DNA of 64,000 nucleotides from Demequina sp. NBRC 110054 (GTDB lineage Bacteria; Actinomycetota; Actinomycetes; Actinomycetales; Demequinaceae), in NCBI RefSeq assembly GCF_002090115.1, contig NZ_BBRK01000004.1:1550001-1614000 (forward strand), read 5' to 3'. Numbering within the stretch: the first letter of the stretch is position 1; the number at the start of each line of letters is the position of its first letter. The translations under genes and the position numbers were made by a program. Positions 33,631 to 42,600 of the stretch are shown one piece after another. The notes beneath the pieces are model-generated. The model did no database searches and was not told the DNA's origin. It was given only the letters and a program-made list of their open reading frames with translations.

Positions 33631-34667
33631 GCCTTCTCGCCTTGTCCCGAACCCGCCACCTTCGCGCTGCGGGGATGTCCTTCGCCTACTCGCCGCGTGC
33701 CGTGCTCGTCTCGGCGATGCTGCTCGTCGCCACGCTCGCCGTCGCGATCCTCTCGCTCGGCACCGGGACCATCTCCCTGAGCCCCGACGTGGTCGCGCGG
33801 GCCGTCCTCGGCCTCGGCGAGCCCAGCGACGTCCTCATCGTGCGCGATCTGCGGCTGCCGCGCGTGGCCACGGCCCTGCTCGTCGGCGCATGCCTCGGGG
33901 TCTCAGGCGCGATCTTCCAGTCGGTGTCGCGCAACCCGCTTGGCTCGCCCGACTTCCTGGGTTTCACCACGGGCGCCGCGACTGGCGCGATCCTCCAGAT
34001 CATCGTGTTCGGGGGAGGGGCCGCCGCGGTCGCGCTGTCGGCGTTCGCGGGAGGCATCGGTACCGCGGTGCTCGTATACGTGCTCTCGTATCGCGGCGGC
34101 GCGACGGGCGGCAGCCGGCTGGTGCTGGTCGGCGTCGGCATGGGCGCCGTGCTCGCCGCGGTCAACCAGCTCATCATCGTGCGCGCGGACCTCGACGCGG
34201 CGTTCGACGCCCAGATCTGGGCCTCGGGAAGCCTCAACATCCGCACGTGGGAGGACGTGGTCCCGATCCTCATCGGCGCCATCATCCTCATCCCGCTGGC
34301 GCTGACGCTCCAGAAGCGCGCGTCGATGGTCGAGATGGGCGACGCGGCCGCGGCCTCGCTCGGGGTGCGTCCCGAGGCGCTGCGCCTCGCCGCGATGGCC
34401 GTCGGTGTCGCGCTCGCGGCGGCAGCCACCGCGACCGTCGGCCCGATCGCCTTCGTCGCCCTCGCGGCCGCCCCGCTCGCGCGAGCCCTCACCCGCCGCT
34501 CCGGACCGGCCTTCGGCTCGGGTGCGCTCATGGGTGCGCTGCTGCTCGCGTCCGCGGACCTGCTGTCGGGGCTCGCGAGTGACCTCATCCAGATCCCCGT
34601 GGGCCTCATGACGGGGCTGCTCGGCGGGCTCTACCTCATCTGGCTGCTGACAAGGAGCAGGCTGTGA
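33627..34667 (+). CDS. Siderophore ABC transporter permease (FepG-like, second system)
   Basis: The 346-residue FecCD permease starts with GTG overlapping the previous stop (GTGA). Marks: Ser-Arg-Asn-Pro-Leu-Gly-Ser-Pro-Asp-Phe-Leu-Gly, Val-Glu-Met-Gly-Asp-Ala-Ala-Ala-Ala-Ser-Leu-Gly and Val-Gly-Pro-Ile-Ala-Phe-Val-Ala-Leu. It forms the channel with the gene before it. The N-terminal 20 residues are basic and soluble. Confidence 0.9.
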   Translation: MSLLALSRTRHLRAAGMSFAYSPRAVLVSAMLLVATLAVAILSLGTGTISLSPDVVARAVLGLGEPSDVLIVRDLRLPRVATALLVGACLGVSGAIFQSVSRNPLGSPDFLGFTTGAATGAILQIIVFGGGAAAVALSAFAGGIGTAVLVYVLSYRGGATGGSRLVLVGVGMGAVLAAVNQLIIVRADLDAAFDAQIWASGSLNIRTWEDVVPILIGAIILIPLALTLQKRASMVEMGDAAAASLGVRPEALRLAAMAVGVALAAAATATVGPIAFVALAAAPLARALTRRSGPAFGSGALMGALLLASADLLSGLASDLIQIPVGLMTGLLGGLYLIWLLTRSRL

Positions 34668-35446
34668 CCCTACTGACCGAAGACGCGACCCTCGCCTATG
34701 ACGGCCACCGGGTCTGCGAGGACCTCTCCGTCGAGATCCCCGCAGGCGAGCTGACCGTGATCATCGGGCCCAACGCGTGCGGCAAGTCGACGCTGCTCAA
34801 GGCCCTCGCGCGCCTCCTGGCCCCGGCCGACGGCCGCGTGCTGCTCGACGGCCGCGACCTGCGCGACGTGCGCACGAAGGACCTCGCGCGGCGGCTGGGG
34901 CTGCTGCCGCAGTCGTCGATCGCGCCGCCCGCGATCACGGTGGCCGACCTCGTCGCCCGTGGGCGCTTCCCGCATCAGGGGCTGCTGCGCCAATGGTCGG
35001 AGGCCGACGCGACGGCCACGCGCGAGGCGATGGAGGCGACCGGCGTCGCCGAGCTCGCCGACCGCGTCGTCGACGAGCTCTCGGGTGGGCAGCGTCAGCG
35101 CGCGTGGGTCGCCATGGTGCTCGCCCAGCAGACCGAGCTGCTCCTGCTCGACGAGCCCACGACGTTCCTCGACATCGCCCACCAGATCGAGGTGCTCGAC
35201 CTGTGCGAGGAGCTGCACGCCGCGGGAGACCGCACGATCGTCGCGGTCCTCCACGATCTGAACCAGGCGGCCCGGTACGCGACGCACCTCATCGCGATGA
35301 AGGGCGGCGCCGTCGTCGCGGAGGGAGCGCCCGCGGACATCCTCACGCCCGACCTCATCGCCGAGGTCTTCCAGGTGCGCGCGCACGTCGGCGTCGCGCC
35401 CGAGACCGGGAGGCCGCTCATCGTCCCGCTGGGGCTGGTCCCGTGA
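34664..35446 (+). CDS. Siderophore ABC transporter, ATP-binding protein (second system)
   Basis: The 260-residue FepC-type ATPase has Walker A Gly-Pro-Asn-Ala-Cys-Gly-Lys-Ser-Thr, the signature Leu-Ser-Gly-Gly-Gln-Arg-Gln-Arg and Walker B Leu-Leu-Leu-Asp-Glu-Pro-Thr-Thr-Phe-Leu-Asp. The GTG start overlaps the permease stop, and its own stop overlaps the esterase start, so the whole operon is stop-start coupled. It resembles the ATPase at 21358 closely and probably arose by duplication or separate acquisition of a related cassette. Confidence 0.92.
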   Translation: MTLLTEDATLAYDGHRVCEDLSVEIPAGELTVIIGPNACGKSTLLKALARLLAPADGRVLLDGRDLRDVRTKDLARRLGLLPQSSIAPPAITVADLVARGRFPHQGLLRQWSEADATATREAMEATGVAELADRVVDELSGGQRQRAWVAMVLAQQTELLLLDEPTTFLDIAHQIEVLDLCEELHAAGDRTIVAVLHDLNQAARYATHLIAMKGGAVVAEGAPADILTPDLIAEVFQVRAHVGVAPETGRPLIVPLGLVP

Positions 35447-36774
35447 CGCGCCCGGTGCCCCCGGAAAGCGCGCCCACTCCCTCGGGCTCCCTCGGTCCCG
35501 CGAGCCCCAGGCGCACGCCGATCGGCGCCGACAGGGCGCCGCTGCGCACCTCGTGCGACGCGATCGAGCGGCTGAGCGCCGTGCCGCTTGCGGTGCGGGC
35601 TACGGCCGTCGACGCATGGTGGGCCTCGCTCGAGTCCCTGCCGCTGGTCGGCGAGCCGCGCACGGTCGACGGCGTGGACTGCGTGCCCGTGACGTTCGCG
35701 ACGCGGGGCGAGCACGACGAGGCGATGGTCTACGTCAACTCGGTGACCGACCGGCATCGAGAGAACGTCGTCCCGGCCCTCATGGAGCGACTCGACGGCA
35801 CCGACCTGTGGCACCTCACCTGGTGGCTGCCGTCCGATCTCATGGCGAGCTACAAGATCGTCCACGGCGCGATCCCGCGCAACGCGGGGCGCGCGCGACC
35901 CGGCTGGAGGCGCATCCACGAGCGCGGGCGGGCCGATCCGCTCAACGGCCATGCGCTCGTCGATCCTCTCGGCGAGGAGTCCTCGGTGCTGGTCGGACCC
36001 CACTCGTCGTCCCATCCCGCGTGGGTCCCCGGCGACTCGACCCGCACGGGCGACCCCGTCGTCGTCCGGGAGCTCGCTCCCCACGATCCGTACCTCGACA
36101 CCGTGCGGCCCGTCTGGCTGCACTCTTCCGCCGAGGCGACCTGGCTCGTCGTCCTCTTCGACGGCGAGCACTGGCGCCTGCACCTCCCCGCGGCGCTCGC
36201 GGAGTGGGGGAGGGACGATGTGGCGGTCGCCATGGTCTCGTCCGTCTCGCCCCAGGCCCGGGGCGAGGTGCTGCCGGTGCCCGAGCGGGCGGCCGCGCTC
36301 GTCGAGCACACCGTCCTGCCCGCGGTCGAGGAGGCGACCGGCCGCTCGTGGGCGGCGGACCGCATCGTCGTGTCGGGGCAGAGCTTCGGCGGTCTCGCCG
36401 CCGCGTCCATCGCCGTGAGGCGGCCCGATCTGGCGCGCACCGCGGTCGCGCAGTCGTCGTCGTTCTGGTTCCGGCCCGGCATCGAGCCCGTGCGCGGCGC
36501 GTGCGAGCCGGGGGAGCTCGTCGAGTCTCTCGGCGCGGGGGCCGACGCGAGCACCTCGCGCGTGCACCTCACGTGGGGCTCCGAGGAGGAGGACATCGCG
36601 TTCGTCGGTGCGGCCTTCGCGGAGGCCGCCTACGCCGCGGGCGCCGCGGTGACCGTGCGCGAGTATGCGGGCGGCCACGACTACGCGTGGTGGCGCTCGG
36701 GGCTGCTCGACGGCCTGGACCACGTGCTGGGCGAGGGTCCGAGCCCCGCCGACCCGACAGTCGCATCGTCCTGA
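35443..36774 (+). CDS. Enterochelin-esterase-like hydrolase (Fes family)
   Basis: The 443-residue protein has an N-terminal Fes-type domain (Asp-Leu-Trp-His-Leu-Thr-Trp-Trp and Tyr-Lys-Ile-Val, about residues 125-150). A C-terminal alpha/beta-hydrolase domain has the nucleophile in Gly-Gln-Ser-Phe-Gly-Gly (about residue 315) and a catalytic His in Gly-Gly-His-Asp-Tyr-Ala-Trp-Trp. Fes enzymes split the trilactone backbone of ferric enterobactin in the cytosol to release iron. Its position at the end of the uptake operon gives the system an internal iron-release step. No siderophore biosynthesis genes are present, so the cell may use siderophores made by others. Confidence 0.88.
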   Translation: MTRPVPPESAPTPSGSLGPASPRRTPIGADRAPLRTSCDAIERLSAVPLAVRATAVDAWWASLESLPLVGEPRTVDGVDCVPVTFATRGEHDEAMVYVNSVTDRHRENVVPALMERLDGTDLWHLTWWLPSDLMASYKIVHGAIPRNAGRARPGWRRIHERGRADPLNGHALVDPLGEESSVLVGPHSSSHPAWVPGDSTRTGDPVVVRELAPHDPYLDTVRPVWLHSSAEATWLVVLFDGEHWRLHLPAALAEWGRDDVAVAMVSSVSPQARGEVLPVPERAAALVEHTVLPAVEEATGRSWAADRIVVSGQSFGGLAAASIAVRRPDLARTAVAQSSSFWFRPGIEPVRGACEPGELVESLGAGADASTSRVHLTWGSEEEDIAFVGAAFAEAAYAAGAAVTVREYAGGHDYAWWRSGLLDGLDHVLGEGPSPADPTVASS

Positions 36775-36813
36775 TCCGCTCGCGCCCTCCCGGGGCGCCC
36801 GACCCCCGATTGG

Positions 36814-36819
36814 TAGCCT
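36814..36819 (+). promoter_or_regulatory. -10 box of a leaderless promoter for the DtxR-family gene
   Basis: TAGCCT ends 6 nt before the GTG at 36826, so the regulator has its own leaderless promoter apart from the operon upstream. Confidence 0.5.
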
Positions 36820-36825
36820 GACGCC

Positions 36826-37557
36826 GTGTCGGTCTCCGAGCTGTCTGCCAGCGCCCAGAACTACCTGAAGGCCGTGTGGGGCCTCCAGGAGTGGACCGAC
36901 GAGCCCGTGACGCCGACCGCGCTCGCGGCCAAGGTGGGCGTGCGGATGTCGAGCGTCTCGGACGCGGTGAGGCGCCTGTCCGAGCAGGGGCTGCTCACGC
37001 ACACCCCCTACGGCGCGGTCGAGCTCACCGAGGAGGGGCGGCGCTACGCCGTCGCGATGGTGCGTCGGCACCGGCTCATCGAGACGTTCCTCGTGGACGT
37101 GCTCGGCTACACGTGGGACCAGGTGCACGACGAGGCCGAGACGCTTGAGCATGCGGTGTCGGACTTCATGATCGACCGCATCGACGAGCGGCTCGGCCAA
37201 CCGTCGCGCGACCCCCACGGCGATCCGATCCCGAGCGCGGAGGGCGTGCTCGACGCGCCCGACGCGTGCCTGCTGTCCTCGGTCTCGCCCGGCGCGCGCG
37301 TGCGCGTCGAGCGTATCTCCGATGCCGACCCCGAGCTGCTGCGCTTCTTCGCCGACAAGGACTTCCGCATCGGCATCGAGCTCGAGGTACGGGAGGGTGC
37401 GCCCTTCTCGGGTGCGGTCGAGGTCCTCTGCCCGGACGGCGCCGCGCTCGCGCTCGGACAGGCCGCGACCGACGCGGTCTGGGTGACGATCGAGCCCGCG
37501 CCGCTGCGTCGCGTGTCGACTTCCAAGGTCGACAGCGACTCCACCCGCCGCGGCTAG
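36826..37557 (+). CDS. DtxR-family metal-dependent repressor
   Basis: The 243-residue protein has an N-terminal winged helix (residues about 8-65, with Val-Arg-Met-Ser-Ser-Val-Ser-Asp-Ala-Val-Arg-Arg-Leu) and a metal-binding dimerisation domain (Met-Val-Arg-Arg-His-Arg-Leu-Ile-Glu-Thr-Phe-Leu, Asp-Glu-Ala-Glu-Thr-Leu-Glu-His). A C-terminal SH3-like FeoA-type domain follows. The three-domain plan is that of iron regulators DtxR/IdeR; some such proteins sense manganese instead. It lies directly behind the siderophore operon and is the obvious candidate to bind the iron boxes at 24229 and 31447. Confidence 0.88.
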   Translation: MSVSELSASAQNYLKAVWGLQEWTDEPVTPTALAAKVGVRMSSVSDAVRRLSEQGLLTHTPYGAVELTEEGRRYAVAMVRRHRLIETFLVDVLGYTWDQVHDEAETLEHAVSDFMIDRIDERLGQPSRDPHGDPIPSAEGVLDAPDACLLSSVSPGARVRVERISDADPELLRFFADKDFRIGIELEVREGAPFSGAVEVLCPDGAALALGQAATDAVWVTIEPAPLRRVSTSKVDSDSTRRG

Positions 37558-37608
37558 CCTCCGCGAGGCGCGCGGTCGGTCCCGTCCCGCCGCCATGACA
37601 CTCTCCGT

Positions 37609-37632
37609 CAATTAAGTGACATGCTTGTTGCA
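37609..37632 (+). promoter_or_regulatory. 24-nt motif shared with the second siderophore operon
   Basis: CAATTAAGTGAC, five variable bases, then TGTTGCA, as at 31405-31428 with identical spacing. TTAA flanks it on both sides here. Confidence 0.6.
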
Positions 37633-37647
37633 TTAATCGTCAGCGTT

Positions 37648-37664
37648 GCTTAGGGTTGCCTCAC
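37648..37664 (+). promoter_or_regulatory. Possible iron box before the unknown gene at 37705
   Basis: GCTTAGGGTTGCCTCAC partly matches the DtxR-type box and shares TAGG and GCCTCAC with the site at 24229. It lies 41 bases before the ATG. The match is imperfect and the call is tentative. Confidence 0.4.
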
Positions 37665-37704
37665 GAGCCCCGCCCCGGGGGCCGAGTACGGCAAGGAGCC
37701 GCGC

Positions 37705-38187
37705 ATGATCACCCGTGACGAGCTGACCCGGATCGCCGCCCTCGCGGGCGCCGCGCCCGAGCACACCCTGCGCCTCACCACGCACACGGGCGCGAGCATC
37801 GTCATCGGCAGCCACCCCGAGGGCTCGATGTGCGCGGACGGGTTCCGTGCGCTCATGGCCGGCTGGGACCCGGACCACGTGCCGCACGTGAGCGAGGTCA
37901 TGTTCGCGGGCGCGTCCCTCGACCACGGCGTCCTGTCGCGGCCGGGCGAGCGCCTGTTCGTCACGTCGCTCTCGGCGGAGGAGACTGCCGCCTGCCTGCG
38001 TGCGCGCGAGGACTGGCCCGAGCACGCCCACGCGGTCGTGCGCGAGGACGCGCTGCTGGATCTCTCGGTCGTGCGGGTCTTCTCCGATGAGATGGACGAG
38101 TGCTCGCTCGCTGAGCTGGCAGACGACGCGGCAGCCGCCTGCGCCGTCGAGGCGCTGTGCCTCGACGTCGCGCGCGCCGCGGGCTGA
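37705..38187 (+). CDS. Unknown protein, probably iron-regulated
   Basis: The 160-residue soluble protein is unrecognised. It has no signal peptide or membrane helix. It contains Gly-Ser-His-Pro-Glu-Gly-Ser-Met-Cys-Ala-Asp-Gly, a mid region that could form an alpha/beta fold, and an acidic C-terminal half with Asp-Glu-Met-Asp-Glu-Cys-Ser and three further Cys residues near the end. AAGGAG precedes the ATG. Its upstream region shares a 24-nt motif with the siderophore operon and has a possible iron box, so a role in iron-limited growth is inferred. A bidirectional hairpin follows. Confidence 0.75.
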   Translation: MITRDELTRIAALAGAAPEHTLRLTTHTGASIVIGSHPEGSMCADGFRALMAGWDPDHVPHVSEVMFAGASLDHGVLSRPGERLFVTSLSAEETAACLRAREDWPEHAHAVVREDALLDLSVVRVFSDEMDECSLAELADDAAAACAVEALCLDVARAAG

Positions 38188-38230
38188 GGCGAGCCTCGCG
38201 CTGACCGGACGTTCGGCGCCAGGGACGACG

Positions 38231-38262
38231 AAGGGCGGGGAACCCGAAGGTTCCCCGCCCTT
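38231..38262. terminator. 14-bp perfect bidirectional terminator
   Basis: AAGGGCGGGGAACC and GGTTCCCCGCCCTT pair perfectly around a CGAA tetraloop between convergent genes. Confidence 0.8.
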
Positions 38263-38317
38263 GGCGTCCATACGGCCGACGGCTCGTCGACCGCCGCCCC
38301 TGGCCTGCCGGGCAGCG

Positions 38318-39631
38318 TCAGCCTCGCGCGGCCTCCTCGAAGGCGCGACGCGGGACCTCGACGCGGCTGAGCGAGACCATGTCGCGGCGGAACAGCAGCG
38401 CGATGGTCCAGTCCAGCGTGACGCGCAGCTTGCGGTTCACGGTCGGGATCTGCGACAGGTGGTAAGTGCGGTGCATGACCCACGCGGGCCAGCCGCGCAT
38501 CTTCACGCCCATGATGACCGCGACGCCCTTGTTGAGTCCGAGCGAGGCGACCATGCCGAGGTGCTTGTGCTTGTACTCCTTGAGCTCGCCGCCCGAGAGC
38601 TTGGCGGCGATGTTCGCGCCCATGTGGCGGGCCTGGCGCACGGCGTGCTGGGCGCTCGGGGCGCACCAGTCGCCCTCGTCCTCGACGAGGTTCGGCACCT
38701 GCGCGCAGTCGCCCGCGGCCCAGACTCCGTCGACGACGCGGCCGTCCTGGTCGATGACCTGAAGCGTCGGGGACGAGCTCATGTGGCCGCGCGGGCCGAG
38801 CGGGAGGTCGGACGACGACATCACGGGCGCGGGCTTGACGCCGGCGGTCCAGACGATGGTGTCGGCGTCGAACTTCTCACCGTTCGAGAGCTCGACGTGG
38901 CCGTCGACGCAGCTGTCGAGCGTCGTCGACAGCAGCACGCGCATGCCGCGGGACTCGAGCTCCTTCTTGGTGTACTCGCCCATGTCCGGACCCATCTCGG
39001 GCAGGATGTGGTTCGCGGCCTCGACCATCACGAAGTTGAGGTCCTCGGGTTTGAGCTCGGGGTAGTAGCGCAGCGCGGCCTTGGCCATGTCCTCGGTCTC
39101 CGAGAACGCCTCGATGCCGGCGAAGCCGCCGCCCACGAAGACGAACGAGAGCAGGCGCTTGCGCAGCTCGGGGTTCGAGGTGGTCGCGGCGCGGGCGATG
39201 CGGTTGAGGATGCGGTTGCGGACCGCGGCGGCCTCCTCGACGAACTTGAAGCCGATCGCGTTCTCCGCGAGGCCCGGGGTCGGGAAGGTGCGCGACACAG
39301 CGCCCAGCGCGACGACGAGCTCGTCGAACTCGAGGTTGAGGTTCTCGCCGAGGTCGGTCTCCGCGGTGACGCGGCGGTCCTGGTGGCTGATGTTCGTCAC
39401 CTTGCCCTGCAGGACGCGGACGCCCTTGAGGGTGCGGCGCAGCGGGACGACGGCGTGGCGCGCCTCGATCGAGCCGGCTCCGGCCTCGGGCAGGAACGGC
39501 GCGTAGGTCATGTACGGGCGGCGGTCGATCAGGGTGATGTCGACCTTCCCGCGCGCCTTCTTCTGAAGGGTCAGCGCGGTGTAGAGGCCGACGTAGCCGC
39601 CTCCGAGAATAAGCACACGAGTCTTTGACAT
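38318..39631 (-). CDS. Type II NADH dehydrogenase-like FAD oxidoreductase
   Basis: The 437-residue enzyme has two Rossmann motifs: Ile-Leu-Gly-Gly-Gly-Tyr-Val-Gly-Leu at residue 8 (FAD) and Phe-Val-Gly-Gly-Gly-Phe-Ala-Gly-Ile around residue 170 (NADH). It also has Ala-Ala-Gly-Asp-Cys-Ala-Gln-Val and a C-terminal amphipathic part (Trp-Pro-Ala-Trp-Val-Met-His-Arg-Thr-Tyr-His) that anchors NDH-2 to the membrane. It would pass electrons from NADH to menaquinone without proton pumping. AGGAGGT is 7 nt before the ATG. It is monocistronic. Confidence 0.92.
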   Translation of the reverse strand: MSKTRVLILGGGYVGLYTALTLQKKARGKVDITLIDRRPYMTYAPFLPEAGAGSIEARHAVVPLRRTLKGVRVLQGKVTNISHQDRRVTAETDLGENLNLEFDELVVALGAVSRTFPTPGLAENAIGFKFVEEAAAVRNRILNRIARAATTSNPELRKRLLSFVFVGGGFAGIEAFSETEDMAKAALRYYPELKPEDLNFVMVEAANHILPEMGPDMGEYTKKELESRGMRVLLSTTLDSCVDGHVELSNGEKFDADTIVWTAGVKPAPVMSSSDLPLGPRGHMSSSPTLQVIDQDGRVVDGVWAAGDCAQVPNLVEDEGDWCAPSAQHAVRQARHMGANIAAKLSGGELKEYKHKHLGMVASLGLNKGVAVIMGVKMRGWPAWVMHRTYHLSQIPTVNRKLRVTLDWTIALLFRRDMVSLSRVEVPRRAFEEAARG

Positions 39632-39892
39632 GTGTAAACCTCCTGCTGGGTACAACCGCGTCGTGGTGCGATTGCTTCCCGCAGGCCGACGACCAGCGGC
39701 TGCGCGTGGTGATGCGTCAACTTTACCTGGTGCCGGGACCTGAGTCCCTACCGCGACCGGCATTCATCGCCGGAGCAGGGGGTTCGGAGCCAGCCGCGAA
39801 TGCCCGGTCCCGCCACGAATGCCCCGCCCCGTGTGCGGGCGCGAGCCAAGTTCTCCGCGGGCGGGCCCGCAGACTACGGGAGAGCCTCTGGC
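39632..39892. other. Spacer between fumC and the NADH dehydrogenase gene
   Basis: These 261 bases hold the promoter side of the NADH dehydrogenase gene and the 3' side of fumC. I see no convincing gene, repeat or hairpin beyond short GC palindromes. Confidence 0.4.
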
Positions 39893-41284
39893 TCAGCCCC
39901 GCCCGGTCATCGAGTCCACGTCGAGCAGCTCGTCGAGCTGCTCCTCGGAGATCTCGCCGCGCTTCACGAAGCCCAGGTCGATCGTGGCCTCGCGCACGGT
40001 CATCCCGCGCTTCACCGAGTGCTTCGCGATCTTCGCCGCGTTCTCGTAGCCGATCACGCGGTTGAGCGGGGTGACGATGCTGGGGCTCGCCTCGGCGAGG
40101 AAGCGCGCGTGGTCCACGTTCGCCTCGATGCCGTCGACCGTCCGCTCGGCGAGCACGCGCACGGCGTTGCCCAGCAGGCGCATCGACTCGAGCGTGCCGA
40201 GGGCCATGACCGGGATCTGCACGTTGAGCTCGAAGGCTCCCGACGCGCCCGCCCATGCGACCGTCGCGTCGTTGCCGACCACGCGCGCGCACACCATGAG
40301 CACGGCCTCGGGGACGACGGGGTTGACCTTGCCGGGCATGATCGACGAGCCCGGCTGCAGGTCGGGCAGCGCGATCTCGCGCAGACCCGTGTTGGGGCCC
40401 GATCCCATCCAGCGCAGGTCGTTGCAGATCTTCGTGACGCTCACCGCGATCGTGCGCAGCACGCCCGACAGCTCCACGAGGGAATCGCGGGCCGACTGAG
40501 CCTCGAAGTGGTTGCGCGCCTCGGTGATCGGCAGCGCGGTGTCCTCGGCGAGCAGCGAGATCACGCGCTGCGGGAAGCCCGCGGGCGTGTTGATCCCCGT
40601 GCCGACCGCGGTGCCTCCGAGCGGCACCTCAGCGACCCGGGGCAGCGCGACCAGCAGGCGCTCGATCCCGAGGCGCACCGCGGCCGCGTAGCCCCCGAAC
40701 TCCTGGCCGAGCGTCACGGGCGTCGCGTCCATGAGGTGCGTGCGGCCGGACTTCACGACGTCCTTGAACTCCTCGGCCTTGCCCTCGAGCGAGGTCGCGA
40801 GCGTCTCGAGCGCGGGGACGAGGTCCTGGACCAGCGCCGCGGAGGCCGCGACGTGCACCGAGGTGGGGAAGACGTCGTTCGAGGACTGCGACGCGTTGAC
40901 GTGGTCGTTCGGGTGCACGTCCCGCCCGAGCCGGTACGTCGCGAGCGTCGCGATGACCTCGTTGGTGTTCATGTTGGACGAGGTGCCCGACCCGGTCTGG
41001 AAGATGTCGACGGGGAAGTGGTGGTCGTGCTCGCCCGAGGCGACCTCCTCCGCGGAGGCGACGATCGCGTCGGCGATGTCCTGCTCGAGCACTCCCAGCT
41101 CCGCATTGGCGCGTGCGGCGGCCTTCTTCACCCGGGCGAGCGCCTCGATGTGGCGACGCTCGAGCGTGACGCCGGAGATCGGGAAGTTCTCGACCGCCCT
41201 CTGCGTCTGCGCGCGGTAGAGGGCGTCGACGGGGACCCGCACCTCGCCCATGGTGTCGTGCTCGATCCTGAACTCCGTTGTCAT
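39893..41284 (-). CDS. fumC: Class II fumarate hydratase
   Basis: The 463-residue iron-independent fumarase interconverts fumarate and malate in the citric acid cycle. Family marks: [11 protein letters not shown], Asn-Ala-Ser-Gln-Ser-Ser-Asn-Asp, [10 protein letters not shown] and the catalytic loop [11 protein letters not shown]. The ATG at 41284 is chosen because CAGAAT ends 7 nt upstream (leaderless pattern); an ATG three codons earlier overlaps that box. Confidence 0.93.
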   Translation of the reverse strand: MTTEFRIEHDTMGEVRVPVDALYRAQTQRAVENFPISGVTLERRHIEALARVKKAAARANAELGVLEQDIADAIVASAEEVASGEHDHHFPVDIFQTGSGTSSNMNTNEVIATLATYRLGRDVHPNDHVNASQSSNDVFPTSVHVAASAALVQDLVPALETLATSLEGKAEEFKDVVKSGRTHLMDATPVTLGQEFGGYAAAVRLGIERLLVALPRVAEVPLGGTAVGTGINTPAGFPQRVISLLAEDTALPITEARNHFEAQSARDSLVELSGVLRTIAVSVTKICNDLRWMGSGPNTGLREIALPDLQPGSSIMPGKVNPVVPEAVLMVCARVVGNDATVAWAGASGAFELNVQIPVMALGTLESMRLLGNAVRVLAERTVDGIEANVDHARFLAEASPSIVTPLNRVIGYENAAKIAKHSVKRGMTVREATIDLGFVKRGEISEEQLDELLDVDSMTGRG

Positions 41285-41360
41285 GTCGCTCATTCTGTCA
41301 GGGGACCGCGAGGGTGTGGTCCGGTGGTCGATCGGTTCCGCCGGTGGTGCGGGCGTGGTG

Positions 41361-42278
41361 TCAGGCGTCGAGCTCGTCGCGGGTCGGCGGGTTGGCGCCC
41401 GCGCGAGACACGGTGATCGCGGCGATGCGCACGCAGCGCTCGAGGATCGCGCTCACGGTGCCCAGGTCCATCGACTGGAGCGCACCCCGCTGCTTCGCGC
41501 CGAGGACGCCCTCCGCCCACAGCCCATCGATGAGGCCGGACATGAACGAGTCGCCGGCGCCCACGGTGTCGGCGACGTCGACGCGCTCGGCGCGCACATC
41601 GACCTGGCCCTCGGCGCTCCACGCGGATGCGCCTTCGCCCCCGCGGGTCACGATCACGAGAGCGGCGCCGAGGCCGAGCCAGTGCTGCGCGACGTCCTCG
41701 AGCTCCTCGCCGGGGGCGAGCCACCCGACGTCCTCGTCCGAGGCCTTGACCACGTCCGCGAGGCGGATCATGCGCTCGACCGCGACGCGCGCCGTGGCGG
41801 GGTCGCCCATGAGCGACGGCCGCGCGTTCGGGTCGTACGTGACGGTCGCGGTGTCGCGCGCCGCCTCGACGACGGACAGCACCGCGGAGGCTCCCGGCTC
41901 GAGCACGGCAGCGATCGAGCCGGTGTGGACCACGGTCGGAGACAGGCGGTGCATCGGGGAGTCGGCCAGGTTCCACTCGAGCGCGAACTCGTAGGTCGCG
42001 GCGCCGGTGTGGTCGAGTGTCGCCGCCGCGACCGAGGTCGCCGCCGCGCCGAGCGAGCCGGGGCACAGCGTCACGCCCGACGACCGCAGGTGGTCGCTCA
42101 CCAGGGCGCCATCCGCATCGTCCCCGAGCCACGTGAGCAGCTCCGCGTCGCGTCCCAGCCGTGCGAGGCCGAGCGCGACGTTCGCGGGCGATCCACCCGG
42201 GTGGCGGGTGACCGAGCCGTCCGCGGCGTGCACCACGTCGACCAGGGCCTCGCCGATCACGAGCGCGTGGTCGGTCAT
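41361..42278 (-). CDS. PfkB-family carbohydrate kinase (fructokinase-like)
   Basis: The 305-residue kinase has the ribokinase fold with [10 protein letters not shown] near residue 27 and the catalytic Asp-Thr-Val-Gly-Ala-Gly-Asp-Ser-Phe near residue 250. Tyr-Asp-Pro-Asn-Ala-Arg-Pro is typical of fructokinases (EC 2.7.1.4), but the sugar is not certain. Its ATG overlaps the xseB stop (ATGA), so it appears co-transcribed with xseB. Confidence 0.88.
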   Translation of the reverse strand: MTDHALVIGEALVDVVHAADGSVTRHPGGSPANVALGLARLGRDAELLTWLGDDADGALVSDHLRSSGVTLCPGSLGAAATSVAAATLDHTGAATYEFALEWNLADSPMHRLSPTVVHTGSIAAVLEPGASAVLSVVEAARDTATVTYDPNARPSLMGDPATARVAVERMIRLADVVKASDEDVGWLAPGEELEDVAQHWLGLGAALVIVTRGGEGASAWSAEGQVDVRAERVDVADTVGAGDSFMSGLIDGLWAEGVLGAKQRGALQSMDLGTVSAILERCVRIAAITVSRAGANPPTRDELDA

Positions 42279-42535
42279 CCTGCGTCCTCATCGGCCGGGA
42301 CGACGCCCACGACGCCTGCGTCCGCCATGTCGTCGCCGCGCACCTCCGAGATGCGCTCGCGGGCGCCGTCGAGGAGGTCCTGGCAGCGGGCGGCGAGCGC
42401 CTCGCCCCGCTCCCACAGGCCCAGGGACTCCTCCAGAGTGGTCTCGCCGGCTTCGAGCCGGGCCACGATCGCGATCAGCTCGTCGCGCGCGTCCTCGTAG
42501 GCCATCCCGGCCACGTCGTCGGTAGTATTCGGCAC
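42275..42535 (-). CDS. xseB: Exodeoxyribonuclease VII small subunit
   Basis: The 86-residue helical protein matches XseB: Tyr-Glu-Asp-Ala-Arg-Asp-Glu-Leu, Val-Ala-Arg-Leu-Glu-Ala-Gly-Glu-Thr-Thr-Leu-Glu-Glu-Ser-Leu and Leu-Trp-Glu-Arg-Gly-Glu-Ala-Leu. It binds XseA to form exonuclease VII, which degrades single-stranded DNA. The GTG at 42535 is preferred because TACCGT ends exactly 6 nt upstream; the ATG at 42505 is the alternative. Unusually, it is not adjacent to xseA: the plus-strand gene 42601-43038 lies between them. Confidence 0.88.
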   Translation of the reverse strand: MPNTTDDVAGMAYEDARDELIAIVARLEAGETTLEESLGLWERGEALAARCQDLLDGARERISEVRGDDMADAGVVGVVPADEDAG

Positions 42536-42600
42536 ACGACAACGGTAGCGCGTCGATGAAGACGCGCCCAGGGGGCACACGACTCACGATGGGGTGAGAC

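Noticed and set aside
37560-37704. Continuation of the DtxR-family gene or a small leader peptide
   Set aside because: The frame stops at 37557, and the region is AT-rich with promoter-like motifs and no open frame with a start signal.
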